27,505 nucleotides of DNA. Origin: a virus. Within the stretch, counting starts at the first letter, position 1; each line of letters opens with the position of its first letter. The stretch covers positions 1-27,505 of IMG/VR virus record IMGVR_UViG_3300031730_000019; one strand, written 5' to 3'. The translations under genes and the position numbers were made by a program. The notes under the pieces are model-generated. The model was not told the origin of the DNA. It worked only from the letters and a program-made list of their open reading frames with translations, and did no database searches. Below are positions 11,073-19,709 of the stretch, piece after piece.

Positions 11073-12800
11073 GTGCTAATCACGATCAAGGCCGACCTGA
11101 TCGCGCCTACTGCCCCGACACTCAATACACCTACTATCGTTTCGTCCAGCTCGCTTTCAATCAGCCTCGGTGCCGGTGCTATTGATGTCGGTGGTCTCAA
11201 GGAATACGTCCTTGAGCGAGCGCTATCTAGCGGCGGAACATACTCTGAAGTCGCTCGCGGCCTGCTGATCTTCCCGTTCGCAGATTCGGGGCTGACTGCG
11301 AACACGGCTTATTTCTATCGCACGCATGCGATAGACAATTCCCTGAATGATGGGCCGCTCTCATCAGTCGTCAATGCGACGCCTGTCGATGTGATAGCGC
11401 CATCTGCACCGACCCTGGGAGCGCCTGTATCGCTCTCCAGTTCGTCGATTCAATTGATTCTCACGACGGCATCGACTGATACCGGCGGCTCTGGACTCGC
11501 GTCCTACACATTGCAGCGAGCAACCGATGCGGGCTTTACGCTCAATGTGGTAACTACCGGCAGCATTGCGACGAACGCATTTCCGCTATCGATAACGGGC
11601 CTGTCCGCTTCAACGCAATATTTCTGGAAACTCAGCGGCGTAGATGGAGCGGGAAATATTGGGGCAAACAGCGCCGCGGTAAACGGTACCACGCAAGGTG
11701 CCGGCGGTGGGGCAGGGATGACCCACGGAAATAACTTTACCTTTGACGTAGGTGACAAGGTCTCCGGAACCGGAACGACCTTCGGCAATAAGCTGCAGCA
11801 GACGCCGCATATTTGGGATTTCGGCCAGGGCACGGTTAACACGGTGCCATCGATGTATGGCGAAGCATTGCCGAGTGCCTCCAGCAATAGCGCTGCCAAC
11901 ATGCAGTTGCAGAACCTGCCCTATACGGGCGCTGGCAGCACGATCAATGCACCCCATCAGTTCACGTCAAAATGCATGGTGGGCGGGCACTGGGATTCAT
12001 CGCTCGCGCTCGGTTTCTTTGGCGGATGGAACGTTGGCATCAGCTCGATCTACACGCGGCCGGCTGCGGTCTATTATTCCTACTGGTCTGCCTACGTACG
12101 CTGCAACACCGCTTGGATCTTCAGTCTCGTAGATCCAGACAACAACTTCAAAATCAGCGCCTTCACGCATGGCGCTGGCATGTACAACACCAACAACTAT
12201 TGGTACACGGGCCAATGGAGTGGCGATTCAACGGGTGTCAGCAGCACCAGTGAAGGATCGACCATCATCCATGACACCAATTTGCCGAATCCCGACGCGA
12301 CCGGACATTCGCTGTTCTGGGATGGAATCAACAATCCTTTCAATGCGGCGAATGGATGGATTCGCGTTGAGATGATTGCAAAGTGGTCCACTGGCATCAC
12401 GAACGGCTTCTTCCAGTATTGGGAGAACAATGTTCGAGCGATGAATTATCAGGGCAACACCGATCCGTTTTATTCGGGTGCTGGTCAAGTCACAGAATCG
12501 ATGGGCGGGTACGGCCGTTCTCAGCATGGCGGCACTGGCTCGCTGCGAAACGTCCGTTTGTTCGCGGATGTTCACAAGTTCCATCAAAACGATGGCCTGG
12601 GTCGCTTTGCCGTCACTGACAATGCGATCTACGGCAATTCCTCGATCATCGAGACTCAACCCTTTGAAACCTGGGCCGGCCCCGAGGTCAAGCTTCGTTG
12701 GTGGCAAGGCAAATTCCCCAATGGAGCTACGGGCCATATCCATTTCCGCGATGAGGTAAACGGTCACATGTACTTTGGTTCACGGGTCTGGGGAACCTGA
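11073..12800 (+). CDS. Large FnIII and lectin/lyase-like surface protein (fibre or receptor-binding candidate)
   Basis: The product has 575 residues from GTG 11073. No Shine-Dalgarno is seen. Two FnIII-like repeats (about 8-105 and 108-210) both start with a DxIAPxAPTL linker (ADLIAPTAPTLNTP; VDVIAPSAPTLGAP). A Gly-rich hinge (GAGGGAGM) leads to a large beta domain (about 220-575) rich in Trp, Tyr and Asn (WNVGISSIYTRPAAVYYSYW, then GNTDPFYSGAGQVTESMGG). This resembles carbohydrate-binding or polysaccharide-lyase-like jelly-roll domains of phage tail proteins, but no catalytic residues can be named. Possible roles are host-surface binding or an envelope protein continuing the previous gene. 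Confidence 0.7.
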   Translation: MLITIKADLIAPTAPTLNTPTIVSSSSLSISLGAGAIDVGGLKEYVLERALSSGGTYSEVARGLLIFPFADSGLTANTAYFYRTHAIDNSLNDGPLSSVVNATPVDVIAPSAPTLGAPVSLSSSSIQLILTTASTDTGGSGLASYTLQRATDAGFTLNVVTTGSIATNAFPLSITGLSASTQYFWKLSGVDGAGNIGANSAAVNGTTQGAGGGAGMTHGNNFTFDVGDKVSGTGTTFGNKLQQTPHIWDFGQGTVNTVPSMYGEALPSASSNSAANMQLQNLPYTGAGSTINAPHQFTSKCMVGGHWDSSLALGFFGGWNVGISSIYTRPAAVYYSYWSAYVRCNTAWIFSLVDPDNNFKISAFTHGAGMYNTNNYWYTGQWSGDSTGVSSTSEGSTIIHDTNLPNPDATGHSLFWDGINNPFNAANGWIRVEMIAKWSTGITNGFFQYWENNVRAMNYQGNTDPFYSGAGQVTESMGGYGRSQHGGTGSLRNVRLFADVHKFHQNDGLGRFAVTDNAIYGNSSIIETQPFETWAGPEVKLRWWQGKFPNGATGHIHFRDEVNGHMYFGSRVWGT

Positions 12801-13853
12801 GTGGCCATTGCACACGTCATCAGTTGGGCGGTCGGAACCGGCAAGCCTGGCGATCCAACGACACTGACCGGTGTCGATACTACTGGCGCACAACTGATTG
12901 TCGTCACCATTGGCTATTTCCCCGACAACGCGGGCGCCAATACAACGGAAGTCTCTGGAGTCACAGACAGTAAGGGGAACACTTATCAGATCGCGGGCGC
13001 GAGAACCCGGATAACCGGTGGCGATGCGAGCGAGATCTGGTATTCCAGTGCGGGGTCTGTAGGAGCCTCACACACAATCACCGTAGATTTCGAAGGATCT
13101 ACGTTCAATTCCGTTTGCGCTGCGGCCTACGGTGGATTTTCTGCAGCGCCCGTATTGGATCAAACCACCGGTGCCACGGGTAACGGCACGGTCCTGAATT
13201 CCGGGAGTGTCACGCCGACCGCTGCAGATGAACTGCTTGTCGGCGGTGGCACCCATGCCAATAACGACATCTTGTTCACGGCCGGCGCGAGTTATACGGT
13301 CCGTGCCGAATATCCGACCAGCTCTGATAACTCGACCGGATATATCGAGGATCGGGTCGTTGCGTCCATTGCATCTTACGATGCATCAACGACTGCCACC
13401 GCCGTCGGAGATTGGGCGGCCCGCATCGCGACGTTCAAGGCGGGCTCCGGCAGCGCAACGATCAGCGCAGCAACGCCTAGCGGCACGTTGGGAACTACAA
13501 CTACCGCGAGCCTTGGCGCGACTACCGATCAGGCGACGGGCACCTTCTACGGCGTCGTAGATACCGCAGGCAATCTCGCTGGCGTCACCGCAGCGCAAGT
13601 AAAGGCCGGGCAGAAAGCGAGTGGTGCCGCGGCGGCATTCTCGGGTAACTCAGCCGTCTCAACCACGACGCCGACGATTCCGATTAGCGGCCTTACCTCG
13701 GCCACGGCTTACAGCTATGCGGTCATTCAGAACAACACGAATGGCGATACCAATCTGCTGACCGGGACTTTTACGACGGCCTCAGCGATACCGAATCCGA
13801 GTGTTAGGAACTTCGGCGCGCAGGGCTTCCTGCGAATCCTTTTGAATCTTTAG
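12801..13853 (+). CDS. Beta-rich, Thr/Ser/Ala-rich structural or surface protein
   Basis: The product has 350 residues from GTG 12801, directly after the previous TGA and in the same frame. GGGGA 6 bases upstream serves as ribosome site. The N-terminal domain (about 1-210: AIAHVISWAVGTGKPGDPTT, then TEVSGVTDSKGNTYQIAGAR and SHTITVDFEGSTFNSVCAAA) has a jelly-roll-like beta pattern often seen in phage and bacterial surface proteins. The C-terminal part (about 215-330) is a further FnIII/Ig-like beta domain (TTPTIPISGLTSATAYSYAV) ending in a short hydrophobic tail (FLRILLNL). The function is not recognised; a virion fibre or decoration role is inferred. Confidence 0.7.
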   Translation: MAIAHVISWAVGTGKPGDPTTLTGVDTTGAQLIVVTIGYFPDNAGANTTEVSGVTDSKGNTYQIAGARTRITGGDASEIWYSSAGSVGASHTITVDFEGSTFNSVCAAAYGGFSAAPVLDQTTGATGNGTVLNSGSVTPTAADELLVGGGTHANNDILFTAGASYTVRAEYPTSSDNSTGYIEDRVVASIASYDASTTATAVGDWAARIATFKAGSGSATISAATPSGTLGTTTTASLGATTDQATGTFYGVVDTAGNLAGVTAAQVKAGQKASGAAAAFSGNSAVSTTTPTIPISGLTSATAYSYAVIQNNTNGDTNLLTGTFTTASAIPNPSVRNFGAQGFLRILLNL

Positions 13854-13861
13854 GAGACTCA

Positions 13862-14317
13862 ATGAGCAGCCGTGTCTACGTGGCGCCGCTCGATACGATC
13901 TCGGTGACCAATGATGCCGACCAAGACGTATGGGAGCTGGCATCCGCTTCAACCAAGCAATGCATTCTGCATGGATTCTCACTCACCTCCTCCTTTACCA
14001 CTGACGAACGCGCCCGCCTGAGGCTCATCCAGCGCACTGGTGTGGGATCGGGTGGCAGCGGAGCAACCGTGCTCGCCCTGGATCGCGGTAACGCTGTCGC
14101 AGCGACCGCAACACTGAGCACGCTGCGTACCACTCCCGGTAGCGGCTCGAACATCCTGAAGGGCTGGCAGTGGAGCCAGCAGGGCGAACTCCTCTATTAC
14201 CCAGCCCCGGAGAACCGCCCCGTCATCGCCGTGAGCTCATGGCTGTGCCTGAACCTGCAGGTTGCCTTGGGCGGTACGCGCTCCTGGTCGGGTTGGATCA
14301 TGTGGGAAGAAATATAA
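13862..14317 (+). CDS. Hypothetical phage beta protein
   Basis: The product has 151 residues from ATG 13862, with an excellent AGGAG 6 bases upstream. The sequence (MSSRVYVAPLDTISVTNDAD, then DVWELASASTKQCILHGFSL and TDERARLRLIQRTGVGSGGS) is beta-rich and of a type often found beside phage head and tail genes. It ends WSGWIMWEEI. It is the last gene before a terminator, so it closes the cassette that starts at 10500. The function is unknown. Confidence 0.7.
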   Translation: MSSRVYVAPLDTISVTNDADQDVWELASASTKQCILHGFSLTSSFTTDERARLRLIQRTGVGSGGSGATVLALDRGNAVAATATLSTLRTTPGSGSNILKGWQWSQQGELLYYPAPENRPVIAVSSWLCLNLQVALGGTRSWSGWIMWEEI

Positions 14318-14346
14318 GAGCTTTCGGTTTGATGGATTCGATAGCG

Positions 14347-14366
14347 CCCGCCATGAGCGGGTTTTT
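14347..14366 (+). terminator. Intrinsic terminator in the late region
   Basis: CCCGC (14347-14351), loop CATGA, and GCGGG (14357-14361) are followed by TTTTT. The stem and the bases after it are nearly identical to the terminator after Q. It lies 29 bases after the 151-aa gene and 20 bases before the next ATG. Confidence 0.8.
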
Positions 14367-14385
14367 CCATTTCTGGGAGTCGTAA

Positions 14386-14787
14386 ATGTCTCAAGCTAGT
14401 AACTACCTGGAGACCAAGATCTACGATCACGTCTTCCGGAATACCGCCTATACCTCGCCAACCACGATCTCGCTTGCCCTTTTCACCAGCACCGCCACTA
14501 GCGCAGAGCTTGAGGCCGGTACGCTCACCAACGAGGTGACGGGCGGTTCGTATGCCAGGCAGACGGCAGCATTCGCCGCTTCGAGTAATGGCGTCGGCTC
14601 CAACTCGGGAACCATCACCTTTCCAACCGCCTCAGCCGGCTGGGGAACGATTCGCTTCGTCGCTGCCATGGACGCTTCGAGTTCCGGCAATGTGCTGTGG
14701 TATGCGCAGCTGACTTCGGATGTGACGATCAATACCAGCAACACCTTTCAGTTCAATGCAGGCAGCGTGGCTCCTAGCGTCGCATGA
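14386..14787 (+). CDS. Phage tail-fibre-like protein (Gp80-type)
   Basis: The product has 133 residues. The sequence follows a known small phage structural pattern: SNYLETKIYDHVFRNTAYTS, then TTISLALFTSTATSAE, EVTGGSYARQTAAFAASSNG, TITFPTASAGWGTIRFVAAM and TFQFNAGSV. These blocks (Y-L-E-x-K, TxxSLALFT, GGSYAR, FNAG) are typical of proteins annotated as tail fibre (mycobacteriophage Gp80-like), which occur in many phages. ATG 14386 follows GGGAGTCGTAA. It probably sits on the virion. The exact location in the particle is not known. Confidence 0.78.
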   Translation: MSQASNYLETKIYDHVFRNTAYTSPTTISLALFTSTATSAELEAGTLTNEVTGGSYARQTAAFAASSNGVGSNSGTITFPTASAGWGTIRFVAAMDASSSGNVLWYAQLTSDVTINTSNTFQFNAGSVAPSVA

Positions 14788-15470
14788 TTGGAATCTTCCG
14801 CAGGGCCCTCGTCTTTCGCAATAGCCGCGAGACGACGCTCCTCGGTTCAGCCTCGATTGTTACCGCATCGACGATTGTTGCGGCCATTATCCTTGCCGGC
14901 ACGGCGACAGGCTCAACGACCGCGAGCACTGGCAGTGCCTCCGGTGGCATTGTCTTTGGCGGTGGAACCATCAGTTCCGCCAATATCCAGGACTCGGCCA
15001 GCGGTCCAATCGTCCTGGCGGGTTCCGCCACCGGGCTGCGTGTCAGTCTCGGAACAGCCTCAGGCTCCATTGTCTTGGCGGGCATCGGTCGCCCTGATGT
15101 TTATGGCAGCGGCACGATTGCCTTCGGCGGTAGCGCCACCGTGGGCTCCGTCTTCACGATGGATGCGAATGGCGCCATTGTATTCGCCGGTACCGCCTTG
15201 CCGGTCTATCCAACCGCCAATGCCTCAGGCTCCATTATCTTCGCTGGTACCTGTAGCGGCGGCCAGATCTCAGGTGGAACGGTCAACGGCAGTGCCAGTG
15301 GCGCCATTGTCATGCTGGGCACAGCAGCAGGTGTTTCAGCCAATGTGGTGCAGGGTGCGATTATCTTCTCCGGCATTGCCTCCGGCTTCGCTATCGACAA
15401 TGCCGTACACGTTTCACGGATCAGATTCACTGCGATTGAGCCACGCATGAAGTTCAAGGTCATCCGATGA
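14784..15470 (+). CDS. Gly/Ala/Ser-rich repeat protein, probable beta-solenoid
   Basis: The product has 228 residues from ATG 14784, overlapping the previous stop as ATGA. From about residue 30 to 210 it holds roughly nine copies of an 18-24-residue unit, with core SGxIVxAGxAxG (ASGGIVFGGG, ASGPIVLAGS, ASGSIVLAGI, SGTIAFGG, NGAIVFAG, SGSIIFAG, SGAIVMLG, QGAIIFSG). Regular hydrophobic pairs between small residues suggest a beta-solenoid or fibre. The ends are unique (MIGIFRRALVFRNSRETTLL; MKFKVIR). I recognise no family. It lies between a tail-fibre-like gene and the packaging genes. Confidence 0.7.
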   Translation: MIGIFRRALVFRNSRETTLLGSASIVTASTIVAAIILAGTATGSTTASTGSASGGIVFGGGTISSANIQDSASGPIVLAGSATGLRVSLGTASGSIVLAGIGRPDVYGSGTIAFGGSATVGSVFTMDANGAIVFAGTALPVYPTANASGSIIFAGTCSGGQISGGTVNGSASGAIVMLGTAAGVSANVVQGAIIFSGIASGFAIDNAVHVSRIRFTAIEPRMKFKVIR

Positions 15471-15808
15471 ATCTGGTCATTAACGAAGGCAGCAGCTTCA
15501 AGTTGCAGACAGACTTCTTTGGCCTGGTCGGTATGGCTCGCGTTCCCCTCGCCCCGAATAGCGTTCGCTATCGAATCAAGGACATCGATAACAATCGCCT
15601 GGTCAGGGACTGGACCGCTATCGCCACCGGAACTTCAATCACCATTACGATTGCAGCCGATGACAACGACATCTGGGACAAGAGCACCCGAAATCGCGTG
15701 AGACGCCAGAACATGAGCATTGTCGTGCAAGCAGATCCAGGCCAGGACTTCGAATATGACGACGAATTCCTGTATCAAATCCGCAACCTGCGCGGATTTG
15801 AATCATAA
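15467..15808 (+). CDS. Hypothetical beta-sandwich phage protein
   Basis: The product has 113 residues from ATG 15467, in an ATGA overlap with the repeat-protein gene. The pattern (MNLVINEGSSFKLQTDFFGL, then VRYRIKDIDNNRLVRDWTAI, TSITITIAADDNDIWDKSTR, MSIVVQADPGQDFEYDDEFL) is an Ig-like or beta-sandwich domain. Similar small proteins occur beside tail-fibre-like genes in many phages, but the function is not known. It is followed by 29 bases and then the terminase genes. Confidence 0.68.
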   Translation: MNLVINEGSSFKLQTDFFGLVGMARVPLAPNSVRYRIKDIDNNRLVRDWTAIATGTSITITIAADDNDIWDKSTRNRVRRQNMSIVVQADPGQDFEYDDEFLYQIRNLRGFES

Positions 15809-15837
15809 AGAAAAACAAAACATTGGAATTGAACTCA

Positions 15838-16125
15838 ATGGCTGGCGCACCTGAAGGCAACAAGAACGGAGCAAAGAAGAATCGGCTCCTGACTGATGCG
15901 CTGCGTCGCGAGCTTGTGCAGAACCCGGAAGATGCATTAGCGATCACTAGAAAACTGATCGAATGCGCTAAGGCTGGAGAGCCTTGGGCACAGACGCTCA
16001 TTCATGATCGCTGTGATGGCAAGGTTCCACAGCCAATTGTTGGGGATGATGAAGAGCCACCAATCCAGATTCAGAAGATAGAGAGGGAAATTGTCCGCAA
16101 GAACACTTCAGCTACCGACAGCTGA
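15838..16125 (+). CDS. Terminase small subunit (probable)
   Basis: The product has 95 residues from ATG 15838. A TTG 15 bases earlier could also start the frame. The N-terminus MAGAPEGNKNGAKKNRLLTD carries the GNxNGAKK motif common in phage small terminase-like proteins. It is followed by helices (ALRRELVQNPEDALAITRKL, AKAGEPWAQTLIHDRCDGKV) and an acidic linker (PIVGDDEEPPIQIQ). Small terminases bind the packaging site and present DNA to the large subunit. The gene overlaps the large-subunit gene by 35 bases, the usual pairing. The ribosome site is weak (GGAA). Confidence 0.75.
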   Translation: MAGAPEGNKNGAKKNRLLTDALRRELVQNPEDALAITRKLIECAKAGEPWAQTLIHDRCDGKVPQPIVGDDEEPPIQIQKIEREIVRKNTSATDS

Positions 16126-17416
16126 GGTATTCGAGCCCTTACTCGCTCATGCTCGCTACAAGGGAGCGCATGGCGGACGAGGCAGTGGTAAGAGCCATTT
16201 CTACGCCGAACTCCTGATTGAGGATTGCCTTGCCGAGCCTGGCAATAGCAATGGGGAGGGAATGCGGGCTGTCTGTCTGCGTGAAGTGCAGAAAGATCTG
16301 GCGCAGTCTTCCAAGCTGCTGCTGGAGACAAAGCTCAGGCAGCATGGCATTGGCGAGGCAGATGGCTTCAAAGCCTTCCGGGATGTAATCCGAACGCCCG
16401 GCGATGGAATCATCATCTTCAAGGGGATGAACGATTACACCGCCGAATCGATCAAGTCCCTAGAAGGCTTCAAGCGCGGCTGGTGGGAGGAAGCCCAGAC
16501 GGCAACAGCGCATTCGCTGAATCTCTATCGCCCGACCATCCGTGCTGATGGATCGGAGAAATGGTTCAGCTGGAACCCTCGCCGTAAGGTCGATCCGATC
16601 GATGTGATGTTGCGCGGGGAGTTGCGTCCTACAGGCGCGGTCGTTGTTCGAGCTAACTGGAAAGACAATCCCTGGTTCACCGGGGAGCTGGAGCATGAGC
16701 GTCAGGACTGCCTGCGGATGCAGCCTGAGCAGTACGACCATATCTGGGATGGTGGCTACGTCACGATCATTGAGGGCGCCTACTACGCGGCCTGTCTCAA
16801 CGCAGCACGTATAGCCAACCGCATTGGGCGTGTCTCAGCCGATCCGCTGATGACGACTCGCCTGTTCTTCGACATTGGCGGAACGGGAGCTAGAGCTGAT
16901 GCCGTAGCCATCTGGGCCGCGCAGTTCGTTGGTAAGTCGATTCTCGCGCTGAACTATTACGAAGCCGTAGGACAGCCGCTCGCAACGCATCTCACCTGGA
17001 TGCGCGAGCAAGGCTATCTGCCGAAGCAAGCGCAGGTATGGCTACCACATGACGGCGAGACTAACGACAAGGTCTATGACGTGTCGTACGAGTCGGCCAT
17101 TAAAGCAGCCGGCTACGACGTGACGGTTGTCCCTAATCAAGGCAAGGGCGCTGCAAAGTCCCGCATCGAAGCAGGCCGGCGTTATTTCCCGTCCATCTGG
17201 TTCAACCAGGAAACCACTCAAGGCGGCTTGGATGCGCTCGGCTGGTATCACGAGAAGAAAGACCCAGAACGCGGCATTGGCCTGGGACCAGAGCATGACT
17301 GGTCAAGTCATGGCTCCGATGCGTTCGGACTGATGGCCGTAGCTGCCGAGCAGATCTTCAGCGAGAGCACCAAAGTTCCTAGCGATCCTTACAGAGCATT
17401 CAGACGACATGGCTAA
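16091..17416 (+). CDS. Terminase large subunit (P22/Sf6 gp2-like)
   Basis: The product has 441 residues, starting at TTG 16091 behind GAGAGGG. It is the ATP-driven packaging motor and headful nuclease. The ATPase shows Walker A GGRGSGKS at 28-35 and a Walker-B-like WWEEAQ at 131-136. The coupling region (FSWNPRR) and the RANWKDNPWF segment follow. The C-terminal RNase-H-fold nuclease shows FFDIGGTGARADAVAIW (first acidic residue) and WSSHGSDAFGLMA near the end (last acidic residue). Length and motifs fit the Terminase_3/6 type used by P22-like phages. It overlaps the portal gene by 8 bases. Confidence 0.9.
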   Translation: MSARTLQLPTAEVFEPLLAHARYKGAHGGRGSGKSHFYAELLIEDCLAEPGNSNGEGMRAVCLREVQKDLAQSSKLLLETKLRQHGIGEADGFKAFRDVIRTPGDGIIIFKGMNDYTAESIKSLEGFKRGWWEEAQTATAHSLNLYRPTIRADGSEKWFSWNPRRKVDPIDVMLRGELRPTGAVVVRANWKDNPWFTGELEHERQDCLRMQPEQYDHIWDGGYVTIIEGAYYAACLNAARIANRIGRVSADPLMTTRLFFDIGGTGARADAVAIWAAQFVGKSILALNYYEAVGQPLATHLTWMREQGYLPKQAQVWLPHDGETNDKVYDVSYESAIKAAGYDVTVVPNQGKGAAKSRIEAGRRYFPSIWFNQETTQGGLDALGWYHEKKDPERGIGLGPEHDWSSHGSDAFGLMAVAAEQIFSESTKVPSDPYRAFRRHG

Positions 17417-19709
17417 GGCGGACAAGAAAGCAGCTAGCAAGAAAGAGCTGCTAATCAAAGCCCGTAAGCGCGCCAAGGTCATGATGGAAGCGGATCGCGA
17501 GAACCGAAAGCTCGGCATTGCCGATATGAAGTTCCTGCGGGTTCCGGGAGAGCAAGCCGATCCCATCGTCAAGAATGAGCGCGGCGACGACCGGCCGATG
17601 TATGAGTTCAATAAGCTCAACGTCTCGGCGAAGTCGATCATCAATCAAATGCGTGAGAACCGCCCAATGGGTAAGGTTCGCGCAGCTGAAGATAGCGATG
17701 TAAAGACGGCCGATATCATGGAAGGGCTGATTCGCAACATCATTGCGAATGCGGACTTCGATACGGTCACCGACTATGCCGCGGAGTATCAGGTCGGTGC
17801 TGGATTGGGTGCCTGGCGTGTCACGCTCAAATGGGCTGAGGACTCATTCAATCAGGTCATCGATATTGACCCACTGCTGAATCCGTTCTGCCTCTATGCC
17901 GATCCGGCCTGTAAGGACCTGCTGAAGCGCGATGCCGATGATTGGTGGTACACGGACCGCATCAGCAAAAGCTCTTACGAAGCGCGCTGGCCCGATGCCG
18001 ATGTCGTCAATCTCACCGATTACGACTTCGATGATGCGGACATGCACTGGGAGGACGAGGACCAGGTTCGCATTGGTGAGTATTGGTACAAGGAGCCCTA
18101 CGACAGGAAGTTGCGGTTGCTCTCGGATGGTTCAGTCATCCCTGAGTACGACGATGAGGGAAAGCCGATAACGCCTCCCGAGGGCGTGACCGTTCGCAAA
18201 GAGCGTATGCAGCGCTGCTACAAGATCTGGATGTGCATTGTCTCAGGCAGTGCCATCCTCGAAGGCCCGGTCGAATGGGCTGGCTCACAGCATCCTTGGG
18301 TCATGGTCTACGGCGATTACGTCGTGATCGATGGCAAGGTGTATTGGAATGGCATTACGCGTCCGGGCAAGGATGCTCAGCGCGCCTACAACACCTCGCG
18401 TACCGCGGCGATTGAGACTGTCGCGCTAGCGCCTCAGGATAAGCCCTGGATGACGCCGAAGCAGGTCGCGGGCCTGGAGGGATTGCTGGCCGAATCGCAC
18501 AAGAAGAACTATCCCTTCAATCTGTACAACCCTGATCCCATTTCGCCTGGTCCGCCGGTGCGCATGGGCGGTCCGAATATTCCTGCTGCGCTCGTGCAAG
18601 AGATGCAGATTGCCTCGGATGACATCAAGGCGGTCACAGGCGTGTATGACGCCTCCCTCGGCGCGAAGGGGAATGAGACTTCCGGGAAGGCGATCAATGC
18701 CCGCAAGCAGCAGGGCGAGATCGCGAACTTCAACTTCCAGGACAACATGGGGAAGGGCGTCAAGCGCACCTGGGAGATTCTGGTCGATCTCGTCCCGAAG
18801 GTCATCGATACCGAACAGGCAGTGCGAATCCTGGGGGCGGATGGCAAGGAGAGTTACGAGACGGTCAATAAGAAAGATCCCATTACCGGGGAGATGATCA
18901 ACGACCTCGGTAAGGGTCGCTTCGACACGGCGATTACCGTCGGACCGTCCTATGCAACGCGTCGCATGGAGGCTGCAGAAGCCTATACGCAGATGGCCGG
19001 CACAGATGAAGGCCTGATGATGTCGGCAGGCGATCTCGTCTACAAGGCGATGGACTTGCCCTACGCGCAGGAGATTGCCGAACGCAGGCAGGCGCTGCTG
19101 CCGCCTCCGATTCAGCAGCTCATCACGCAGGGAAAGAACCTGCCGCCTGAAGTCACGATGGCCATGGCGCAGGTCCAGCAAGCGCAGCAGCAGGTCATGC
19201 AGCACGGTCAGCTGGTCCAAGCCGCACAGCAAGAGCTTCAGCAGGAGATGGCGAAGGCGGGGAGCGACAAGGCTGCCGCCCAACTCGCATCGGCAAATCT
19301 GAAGACCCAGGAAGCTGAGTTCTCCATCAAGCAGGCCGAGTTGAATCAGGCAATGGCCGAACTCGCCAATCAGCAGAAATTGCTACAGGCATTCGAGACC
19401 AACTCCATCCTGCGTATCCAGCTAGCTGAAGAGAAGGCGAGTAACAAGCTCGTTTCTCAGGCGCATCAGCAGGACCTGCAGACGATGCAGACCGAGCATG
19501 CCATCGAAGGCCATGCTCGAGATGTGCAGGATCAGGCGAAGGATGCGACCCACAATCTCGATGCGAAGTCGGTAGATATTCAGATCCAGGCCAAGGACGC
19601 ACAACACGGCCTGGAGAAACAGGAGAGCGAGAATGCCATGCAGAACATGACAGCCGCTCATAAGCAGGATTTGAAAGCGGCCAAGCGGCCGAATGGAAAG
19701 CAGTCATGA
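17409..19709 (+). CDS. Portal protein (P22 gp1-like)
   Basis: The product has 766 residues, close to P22 gp1. It forms the dodecameric DNA entry channel of the head. The N-terminal part has DMKFLRVPGEQ, then NKLNVSAKSIINQMRENRP, typical of P22 portals. The middle shows the conserved DPLLNPFCLYADPACKD block and the WNGITRPGKDAQRAYNTSRT block. An ITGEMINDLGKGRFDTAITV segment (TVGPSYATRRMEA) comes near residue 510-530. The last ~200 residues are Gln/Ala-rich helix (QVQQAQQQVMQHGQLVQAAQ onward), the counterpart of the P22 C-terminal barrel, here long and polar. The gene follows the terminase directly. Confidence 0.9.
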   Translation: MAKADKKAASKKELLIKARKRAKVMMEADRENRKLGIADMKFLRVPGEQADPIVKNERGDDRPMYEFNKLNVSAKSIINQMRENRPMGKVRAAEDSDVKTADIMEGLIRNIIANADFDTVTDYAAEYQVGAGLGAWRVTLKWAEDSFNQVIDIDPLLNPFCLYADPACKDLLKRDADDWWYTDRISKSSYEARWPDADVVNLTDYDFDDADMHWEDEDQVRIGEYWYKEPYDRKLRLLSDGSVIPEYDDEGKPITPPEGVTVRKERMQRCYKIWMCIVSGSAILEGPVEWAGSQHPWVMVYGDYVVIDGKVYWNGITRPGKDAQRAYNTSRTAAIETVALAPQDKPWMTPKQVAGLEGLLAESHKKNYPFNLYNPDPISPGPPVRMGGPNIPAALVQEMQIASDDIKAVTGVYDASLGAKGNETSGKAINARKQQGEIANFNFQDNMGKGVKRTWEILVDLVPKVIDTEQAVRILGADGKESYETVNKKDPITGEMINDLGKGRFDTAITVGPSYATRRMEAAEAYTQMAGTDEGLMMSAGDLVYKAMDLPYAQEIAERRQALLPPPIQQLITQGKNLPPEVTMAMAQVQQAQQQVMQHGQLVQAAQQELQQEMAKAGSDKAAAQLASANLKTQEAEFSIKQAELNQAMAELANQQKLLQAFETNSILRIQLAEEKASNKLVSQAHQQDLQTMQTEHAIEGHARDVQDQAKDATHNLDAKSVDIQIQAKDAQHGLEKQESENAMQNMTAAHKQDLKAAKRPNGKQS

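Noticed and set aside
12228-12767. 179-residue minus-strand frame
   Set aside because: It is antisense to the lectin-like gene, with no ribosome site or recognisable domain.
18426-19283. 285-residue minus-strand frame
   Set aside because: It is antisense to the portal gene and Leu/Arg-rich from reversed Gln/Ala codons. No motif.
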